Made by a program: the position numbers and the translations under genes. 64,000 nt of DNA, taken from assembly GCA_023614405.1 (NCBI GenBank), contig CM042684.1, forward strand, positions 531,696,682 to 531,760,681. The letters run 5' to 3'. How positions within the stretch are numbered: position 1 is the stretch's first letter; every line of letters starts with the position of its first letter. Source of the stretch: Avena insularis (Eukaryota > Streptophyta > Magnoliopsida > Poales > Poaceae). A model generated the notes under the pieces. That model ran no database searches. It was not told the DNA's origin and was given only the letters and a program-made list of their open reading frames with translations. Shown one piece after another: positions 55,992 through 64,000 of this stretch.

Positions 55992-57108
55992 ATGGTGTCG
56001 TCTCTGCCTGACGACGTGTTGGCGGATGTCCTCCACCGCCTCACGCCGCGTGGCCTTGCCGCGTCCCGCCGTGTCTGCAAGTCATCGCGCCGTGTTGTTG
56101 ACAACCATTGCCTGCTGCGCGAGGACCTCCTCCCACTCTCTTTGGGTGGCATCTTCCTCAACTTCCATCACATATGGTCCTCACAGTACCTCTCCCGCCC
56201 CACTATGGGTGCCGCTGTCTCTGGCCAGCTCCACTGCACCTTGGCTGCTCGCCATCCGGACTATGAATTTGTGTCCTATCCCAAGGTGCTTGATCACTGC
56301 AATGGCCTCTTGTTGCTCCGCCACTGCGTGGTTAACCCTACTACACGGCAGTGGGCGGCCCTGCCCCGAGCCCCAGACCTGCCCCAACCCCCACCAGGCA
56401 TGGATTTTTTCACACATCCGTACCTCGTGTTTGACCCCACCCTGTCGCCCAACTATTTTAATGTGCTCATAGTGCCCACAGTTCCTTAGAAGCAGAACAT
56501 CGAATGTCAGGAACTTGAATGGCCGCCTTATACATTTACCCTTCCTGTATATTCATCAAAGACTTGTTTGTGGGAGGAGAGAACATTTTGTCGGGAAGGA
56601 GAGGCTGCAGGGATGTTACCGCTCATGGTTGGTTCGAACCAGTTATGCAATGAGTATCAGTGTGCCTACTGGAGGGAAGCACTTTATGTATGTTGCTCCG
56701 ACTGTTTTGTTCTGAGGTATGCCAACTCAACTCCTTAAGCATCGTAGCTCATTCTGGTTTTAGGTTTGAGATTTATTTTATTTTACTTTTTATTGCAGGA
56801 TATCACTCTTAGATAATACATATCAAGTAATAAGATTGCCACCATTAAGTTTGGCCAAAGACAACCCCCGAGATGGTTTTGTATTTTATCTTGGAAAATC
56901 AATCAAGGGGCTATATTGCACATCACTACACTATATGCCGAGTACCAAATTTCAGGTTTGGTTCCTTAATGACCTCAACGAGTGGGTGTTGAAGCATGAC
57001 AGAGATATTTTCCCCATACTACCTGACGAGGATTCAACTCGTCAATGCCCATTGTTATGGACTTGGATTTTGGAGAAGGAGGGAGCGCTGGAGGCATCAA
57101 TCGGCTAG
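55992..57108 (+). pseudogene. F-box protein gene, one nonsense codon, joined to NAP1
   Basis: The ATG at 55992 opens MVSSLPDDVLADVLHRLTPR, an F-box (SCF ubiquitin-ligase adaptor) motif at the N-terminus. It is followed by the grass F-box-associated pattern: LLREDLLPLSLGGIFLNF, DHCNGLLLLRHCVVNPTTRQ and YLVFDPTLSPNYF. A TAG at 56487-56489 interrupts. The same frame continues with LEWPPYTFTLPVYSSKTCLW, EERTFCREGEAAGMLP and WREALYVCCSDCFVLR up to a GT donor at 56717. Exon 2 (56799-57108) joins in phase: ISLLDNTYQVIRLPP, YLGKSIKGLYC, VWFLNDLNEWVLKHDRDIFP, ending at TAG 57106. The last conserved C-terminal residues seem replaced by TE-derived sequence. Upstream the frame is open and continuous with NAP1 exon 8. 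Defective as an F-box protein unless the stop is bypassed or is an error. Confidence 0.85.
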
Positions 57109-57276
57109 CAAACAAGCACACAGGGACGCAAGTTTTACCCAGGTTTAGGCCTCGTAGAGGTCCCTACTCCTGTTTGTCTGCTCTTGGAATTATCGAGTGA
57201 GTCGAAAGTTACAAGGGGTGCGCAGATGCAATCTGGCGATGGTTGTGGAAACTAAGGTGGCGATCATCGTCCTCAC
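57109..57276. mobile_element. Short TE fragment after the F-box gene
   Basis: CACACAGGGACGCAAGTTTT and ACCCAGGTTTAGGCCTCGTA resemble the 'TTTACCCAGGTTCGGCC' segment common in Triticeae transposable elements. Too short to classify. Confidence 0.4.
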
Positions 57277-58874
57277 TGCCCTGCTGCTCACGGTTGATGT
57301 GGGAGCTCGTTGGGAATCCCAAGAGAAAGGTATGATTAGCACAGCAGTAAGTTTTCCCTCAGTAAGAAACCAAGGTTATCGAACCAGTAGGAGCAAGGAA
57401 ACAACTCAAAGGTGTTGCTAGCTGGACTTTGGCAGGGCGCACTACCGGTGCCAACAGCAACGTAAAAACCTGCACAACACAACCATAGATCTTTGTCCCA
57501 ACTTACAACGAGGTTGTCAATCTCACTGGTTTTGCTGAAAACAAAGGATTAAACGTATCGAGTGGAAGAAAGTAATAGTTTGCAGAAAGTAAACAGAAAA
57601 CAGTAAACGGCTTTGTAGATTGATGGTAACAGAATGGACCGGGGTCCATAGTTCACTAGTGGTGATTCTCCTTAAGATAGACAACATGCTGGGTAAACAA
57701 ATTACAGCGGGGCAATTGACAAACATCAAGAAGGCATACAAGCACATACTAATCATCTTGACTCCTATGGAATTTGATTGGGCATTACAACATTATACAT
57801 AGACCGCCATCCAACTGCATCTATGACTAATAATCCACCTTCAGGTTATCATCCGAACCCCCTCCAGTATTAAGTTGCAAGCAACAGATTATTGCTTTAC
57901 GCACTGCATGTAAAGTAAACAGTACTAATGTTCCATGAACAAAAAACTGTTGTTTTCTCCCTAGTAGCAACAACACATCTAGTACCTTAGAGATTTCTGT
58001 CACTTCCCCAGATTACTAGAGACATGAACCCACTATCGAGCATAAATACTAACTCTTCGAGTTGCTAGCATCTACTTGGCCAAGATAGCTACTCAAAGGA
58101 AAGCATGCAAGATCACAAACAACACAGACATGATAAAATCAATAATCAATCTGAAATAGCATCTCAATATCCATCGGATCCCCACAAACACAACATGTAG
58201 GATTACAAATAGGTGATCTTGATCATGAACGGATTTCACAAGATCTAAACATGATAGCACAAAGGAGGAAAACCAGCCATGTAGCTACTACATGGACCCA
58301 TAGTCCAAGGATGAACTACTCACGCATCACACCGGAGGCTTGCATGGTGATGAAGAAGGCCTCTAGGGTGATCTCTCCCCTCCGGCAGGGTGCCAGGAAG
58401 AGCTTCGGAATCCCTCTCGATCTAGGGATGGAGATGATGGCGGCTACAGACTCTTTCGTGGAATTTTGATCGGGTACTTAGGCTTTTCACGTCGGGAGGC
58501 TTTAATAGGCGAAGGGGCAAGGTCGGTGGACGACCAGGTGGCCCACACCACCAGGTGGCGCGGGCCAGGGCTGGCCGCGCCACCCCATGGTGTGGCCGCT
58601 CTGGTTCGCTTCTTTGTCTCCTCTTCGGTCTCCGTGTCGCTTCGGGTAAAATATGGACTTTGGCTTTTGTCCCGTCCAATTCCGAGAATATTACTTTTCT
58701 GACTTCCTGGAACCAAAAACAGCAGAAAACAGGCAACTGGCACTGTGACATCTTGTTAATAGGTTAGTTCCAGAAAACGTAAAGAAACACTCCAAAGTGT
58801 GGACAAAACATAAGAAAGTAGATATAAAACTAGCATGGAGCATCAAAAATTATAGATACGTTAGCAACGTATCA
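57277..58874 (-). repeat. 3' LTR (element sense), window-end element
   Basis: Near-identical to 62406-64000 with scattered substitutions and a few small indels. The plus-strand left end is TGCCCTGCTGCTCACGG against TGTTGCTGCTCACGG in the partner; the plus-strand right end is AGCAACGTATCA. Short open frames inside are shared by both LTRs and not genes. Confidence 0.9.
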
Positions 58875-61560
58875 ACATCCCCAAGCTTAACTCCTGCTCG
58901 TCCTCGAGTAGGTAAGTGATAAAAAAGAAAGAATAATTTTTGAGGTGAGATGCACCATCGAAATCTTGCTCAAGGCATATTGATAGCTGGGATCAAAGTA
59001 CTCTAACATGAACATGAAAGATAGAGTTCTAACAATAAGACATAGCAACTATGTTGTAACATGAAAAGGTATAAACAAAGAATCATGAATAATATGTATT
59101 GAAAGATGTTTGTTTGTTTCACATATAGAAATCATAATAAGAGTGGCATTCAGCTTGTCCCTCATGGTACAGCAAAACATAAATGCATAGGACACCTTTG
59201 AAGTTCATAAGGATGACTAGATACAAATAGTTTAAGAACAAGCAATATCAAGCTATGCATCAATCAACAAAGTTTTGGGACAATGCACATAGAACTAAGA
59301 ATGGCCACTATGCTCTCTCAATAGGTGCATAAAGATAGAAGATGCAGACTCAACATAAAAGTAAAAGAAAGGCCTTCATAGAAGGAATCAGGGATTTCAA
59401 GTTTCATAAAGAGCTTCCAAAAGATTATGGTACTTATTAGCTTTCAGCTCTCATTGCCCCTATCATAAGCATCTTGAAGTGATTAAGGTTAAAGTGACAC
59501 AACTGAGAGGATATGCTTGACAAGTTATAAGTCGAAATCTCATGCCCCTTACTCACGAGTACCGGACATCATGCTACTCAACTTTAGGAAAAAGTAAGCT
59601 CTTGTCATTGTAAGTACATATGTATCATAAAGAACCGCCAACAGGGTACCCCTTGCACATGATACATGAGCTATCCCATAATCAAAATGACAAGGCAAGC
59701 AGACAGTAAGCATCTCAGCGACTTTTTATTTGCTATTTGCATAGGTTTTTATTGAGGAAGCTTCATAGAATGCTCACTATGGTTATGCTGCAAGTTTCCA
59801 CCATGATTAGGCATGGCTTAGGCTAGCGGCCCAGGCGTTTCTCTAACACACATACAAACTCCATGATCTTACAAGTTCCACTTTTATTTCACACCGCCGG
59901 GATCCATAAGCAAAATAACATGTTATCAACTGAATAAATAGTGCAATGTTGAAAGTGTTCCCCATGGTACATGGTTCTGCTAACTTCAACTCATAAAGCG
60001 CAAGCATATACGCAACAAAGATGGACACAATGGTTCAAGATTATTAAGTGCAAGAAAGTAAAGTGTGCCATCAAGTTCGTGAGAGCTTTAATCACTAATT
60101 TTCACATAACACAAAGTTTAATTCGGAAGGTAGATAAAAACATGAATATACTTGGAGTAGCAAATGCTAATAGGTAGGTATGGTGGACTCTTTGGAATAA
60201 CTTGGTTTTATTTGGAGTTGGATGCATGAGTGGAACTCATACTTGGTATGGAGGCTAGCAAAAGACTGGGAGCGACCAACTAAGAGAGCAATAATGGCCA
60301 TAATCATGCAGAGCGACAAAACATCATCAATCAAAGCATAAAGTGATACTACAAGTCAAAAACTAAAGGATCATCAAGGCTATGGTGACTTGGGATAGTC
60401 ATAACATGCTGTGAGCATGCTCCAAGTCAACCCAAATAAAGAATCAAAGGAGAATACCACAATACTATGCTTTAATATGCTAAAACAACGCAAGATTCCT
60501 TCAAGGCACATTAAGCAATCTCTATTGTCTATAACGTGTCATGCTACAACAATAATCACTAAGCATAAAGCCAAAACAATATCAAGCATGACATGACAAA
60601 GCAAAGGCCATAGTCAAAAACAAGCTCCTTTTTACCACTCAAGCATGAACTTTTCCTATTCTTTTCCAATCCAAACCAACCTATTTGAAAACTAAAGTAT
60701 GAAAGAGGGGGTCCAACCAACTTATTCAAGCAAACTAAACAAACTAAGCAAACGAAAACTAAGCGCTCCAAGAACAACACAACTGTGCAAGAAATAATAA
60801 AAATGAAGTGTTTGGAAGAAACCTGAGATTTTTATTGATGAAGAAGGGGATGCCTTGGGCATCCCCAAGCTTTGACGCTTGTGCTTCTTGGATATTTCTT
60901 GGGGTGACACGGGTGGCATCCCCAAGCTTGAGCTTTAGTCCATTCTTCATCTCATTACATCATTCTTTCCATACACCTGAAAATTTTCCTTCATACAAAA
61001 CTTCACACAATCTTCATTAGCAACATTAGTGCACTCAAGATAATAAGTCTTTGGGTTCAGCTTCAGCACATGAAAAACTTCCATTAAAACACAAGCTACT
61101 GTAGCACTTCCTTTAAAATGTTCAAATGATCAAAGAGAACTCAAAGAGAAAGAGATTTAGAGGCAAATGCAAATAATGGCAGAAATCTGTCAAAACAGAC
61201 CAGCAGGTAAAAACCAATTTTTTCGAAAACTTTCTGTTGCTCAAATCAAAAAGTGTTGAACTAACGAAAGTTAGATAACAACCTGGGGCAGAAGCACAAA
61301 AATTCACGCCTCAAAAGGACGTACAGAGATTTTTCACGAATTTTTACAGTGAAGCACAAAAATCTGTTTCGGGACATCAACTTTACCAATCATTACTTCT
61401 CTCTCATTAGAGGTTACTCTTGGCACAAAAAGCAAATAAAAAGGATAAGGAGCGGTTATTACAGAAGTAATAACTTCCAAGACTCAACTAAAACTCTTGG
61501 GTTATCTCCCAACAAGTACTTTTCTTTAACGCCTTTAAGTTAGGCATAAGAAGCAAGAAA
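58875..61560. other. Interior of window-end element, no coding domain
   Basis: AT-rich, with many short open frames on both strands and no retroelement domain. The words GGGGATGCC...GGCATCCCCAAGCTT near 60845-60930 form an imperfect inverted repeat. Confidence 0.6.
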
Positions 61561-61564
61561 AGAA

Positions 61565-62187
61565 TCAAGTGTTCTCAAATGAAGAAGCATTAAGATCAAT
61601 ACCAGAAATAGCTTCAATGAGGCAAGGTATCTCATACAAATAAGTCCTAGAGGATCCTCTCTCAATACTCTTGGGTTCACTATTCTCATCAAACGGGTTT
61701 TCAGGAACAATCCAATCAAAATTCTTTTCTAGGGCTTCATGTATTTCAGCAAGTTTAAAAGGTATTGGTATCTTAATTTCCTCCTCATTAGGTTTGGTTT
61801 TATCCATCTTTTCTCGTGTACCAATAACATCTACACATGATCCTATCATGTTAAAACGTTCAAAGACTTTTCTAGCTTCCTTAGCAACATCATAGAATTC
61901 TTTAAGCAAGGTTTCCAAAATAAAACCCTCTTTTCAGGGTCCTCGATTTCTTTAGGTTTAAGGAACATTACTTGCATAATGGGGTTGAGGTTAACAAACC
62001 TAGCTTCCAACATTTGAACTAAAGAAGCTGTAGCAATTTCATAATTTGGAGCAAGTTCAACTAAGGATCTATCCTCAATATCATCATGCTTGCTAACATG
62101 ATTAAAAGACTCTTCAATATTATCTTTCCCAATTATAGAGCCACTACCTATTGAAAGGTCTTTCAGGGTGAACTTAGGGATCAACAT
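61565..62187 (-). pseudogene. Hypothetical protein of the non-autonomous element, frameshifted
   Basis: The ATG at 62187 is about 195 bp downstream of the primer site. The first frame (62187-61846) has FTLKDLSIGSGSIIGKDNIE and PNYEIATASLVQMLEARFVN. It passes into an overlapping second frame (61918-61565) with FERFNMIGSCVDVIG and IEAISGIDLNASSFENT, so one frameshift near 61900 is likely. Charged, no known domain, no zinc knuckle. The position is where gag would lie; the function is unknown to me. Confidence 0.55.
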
Positions 62188-62381
62188 GGTGAGCTAAGAG
62201 CGAAGTAGCAACTAAAGAGAGACCTAATTTTTTTTGTGTTTTTAATAAAGAATGCAAACAAGTAGAACTAATTTTTTTGTGTTTTTGATAAAGGAGCAAA
62301 CAAAGCAAATAATAAGCAAAACAAAAAACAAAGAAAAGAGATTGGTTGTGAAAGACTCCCCTTGTGAAGATGTCCTTGACT

Positions 62382-62399
62382 CCTCAGCAATGGCGCCAG
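62382..62399 (-). other. Primer-binding site of the window-end element
   Basis: Minus strand TGGCGCCATTGCTGAGGA, 6 bases inside the right LTR. The TGGCGCC start is a known plant retroelement primer-site form distinct from tRNA-Met. Confidence 0.65.
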
Positions 62400-62405
62400 A
62401 AAAAG

Positions 62406-64000
62406 TGTTGCTGCTCACGGTTGATGTGCGAGCTCGTTGGGAACCCCAAGAGGAAGGTATGATGAGCACAGCAGCAAGTTTTCCCTCAGTAAGAAACTAA
62501 GGTTATCGAACCAGTAGGAGCAAGGAAACAACTCAAAGGTGTTGCTAGCTGGACTTTGGCAGGGCGCTCTACCGGTGCCAACAGCAACGTGGAAACCTGC
62601 ACAACACAACCACAGATCTTTGTCCCAACTTACAATGAGGTTGTCAATCTCACTGGTTTTGCTAAAAACAAAGGATTAAACGTATCGTGTGGAAGAAAGT
62701 AACAATTTGCTGAAAGTAAACATAAAACAATAAACAGCTTTGTAGATTGATGGTAAAAGAATGGATCGGGATCCATAGTTCACTAGTGGTGATTCTCCTT
62801 AAGATAGACAACATGCTGGGTAAACAAATTACAGCGGGGCAATTGACAAACATCGAGAAGGCATACCAGCACATACTAATCATCTTGACTCCTATGGAAT
62901 TTGATTGGGCATTACAACATTATACATAGACCGCCATCCAACTGCATCTATGACTAATAATCCACCTTCAGGTTATCATCCGAACCCCCTCCGATATTAA
63001 GTTGCAAGCAACAGATTATTGCTTTACGCACTGCGTGTAAAGTAAACAGTACTAATGTTCCATGAAAAGACCGTTGTTTTCTCCCTAGTAGCAACAGCAC
63101 ATCTAGTACCTTAGAGATTTCTATCACTTCCCCGGATTACTAGAGACATGAACCCACTATCGAGCATAAATACTAACTCTTGGAGTTGCTAGCATCTACT
63201 TGGCCAAGATAGCTACTAACAACGAAAAGCATGCAAGATCACAAACAACACAGACATGATAGAATCAATAATCAATCTGAAATAGCATCTCAATATCCAT
63301 CGGATCCCCGCAAACACAACATGTAGGATTACAAATAGATGATCTTGCTCATGAACGGAGCTCAAAAGATCTAAACATGATAGCACAAAGGAGGATAACC
63401 AGCCATCTAGCTACTACATGGACCCATAGTCCAAGGATGAACTACTCACGCATCACACCGGAGGCTTGCATGGTGATGAAGAAGGCCTCCAGGGTGATCT
63501 CTCCCCTCCGGCAGGGTGCTAGGAAGAGCTTCGGAATCCCTCCCGATCTAGGGATGGAGATGATGGCGGCTACAGACTCTTTCGTGGAATTTTGATCGGG
63601 TACTTAGGGTTTTCGCGTCGAGAGGCTTTAATAGGCGAAGGGGCGAGGTCGGTGGACGACCAGGTGGCCCACACCACCAGGTGGCGCGGGCCAGGGCTGG
63701 CCGCACCACCCCATGGTGTGGCCGCCCTAGTTCGCTTCTTCGTCTGCCCTTCGGTCTCCGTGTCACTTCGGGTAAAATATGGACTTTGGCTTTTGTCCCG
63801 TCCAATTCCGAGAATATTACTTTTCTAACTTCCTGGAACCAAAAACAGCAGAAAACAGGCAACTGGCACTGTGGCATCTTGTTAATAGGTTAGTTCCAGA
63901 AAACGTAAAGAAACACTCCAAAGTGTGGACAAAACATAAGAAAGTAGATATAAAACTAGCATGGAGCATCAAAAATTATAGATACGTTAGCAACGTATCA
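62406..64000 (-). repeat. 5' LTR (element sense), window-end element
   Basis: Partner of 57277-58874. Plus strand TGTTGCTGCTCACGG to AGCAACGTATCA, ending on the last base of the window. Confidence 0.9.

Larger units (their letters stand above)
57277..64000 (-). mobile_element. Complete LTR retrotransposon at the window end
   Basis: Direct repeats 57277-58874 (1598 bp) and 62406-64000 (1595 bp) bound a 3.5 kb interior. In element sense the LTR begins TGATACGTTGCTAACGTATC, the palindromic start of a very abundant Triticeae Gypsy-like group; the family name is left open. A primer site adjoins the right LTR, so it reads right to left. The interior encodes only a frameshifted hypothetical protein and has no RT or integrase, so the element is non-autonomous. 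The right LTR's terminal CA is the last base of the window, so the second target duplication is not visible; the left flank is CTCAC. Confidence 0.88.

Overview
This is a stretch of a large, repeat-rich grass genome, most likely Triticeae (wheat, barley or Aegilops type). The evidence is dense nesting of LTR retrotransposons, many Stowaway MITEs with CTCCCTCCG ends, grass-type Tat/Gypsy elements with an antisense gene, LINE remnants and spliceosomal introns. There is no bacterial-style operon, CRISPR array, rRNA or tRNA gene that I can see. All calls were made by reading the sequence; no database search was run.

Layout. 1-4.2 kb holds LINE-derived remnants (two copies of one family in inverted orientation) and a hAT MITE. 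4.19-20.31 kb is a three-level nest: a Stowaway MITE split by a roughly 16 kb Helitron, which is itself interrupted by a 10.2 kb non-autonomous LTR retrotransposon with 4.2 kb LTRs and a zinc-knuckle gag only. 20.3-23.1 kb has LINE reverse-transcriptase remnants. 23.1-35.7 kb is an old tandem array of a 1.3-1.7 kb unknown module, present about three times and split by a solo LTR, a complete Copia element inside that solo LTR, a hAT element, a MULE and a MITE. 36.3-37.2 kb carries the only clearly intact host-type gene, a membrane-associated kinase regulator (MAKR/BKI1-like) on the minus strand. 37.8-44.6 kb holds the remains of another LTR element, a duplicated segment, several MITEs and a 5'-truncated LINE inside a MITE. 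44.6-53.1 kb is a 5'-truncated Tat-type Gypsy element with a decayed RNase H/integrase and an antisense accessory gene. 53.5-57.1 kb contains nucleosome assembly protein 1 (NAP1) exons whose last exon runs in frame into an F-box protein gene. 57.28-64.0 kb is a complete LTR retrotransposon on the minus strand whose second LTR ends exactly at the last base of the window.

Gene content and working. Two host loci are visible: MAKR, intact and with a TATA-like box, and the NAP1/F-box locus. The latter has lost its 5' end next to the Gypsy LTR, carries at least one in-frame stop in the F-box part, and is cut at its 3' end by TE sequence. Everything else is mobile DNA or its debris. Target-site duplications fix several insertion orders: MITE before Helitron before LTR element; module duplication before solo LTR before Copia; MITE before LINE.
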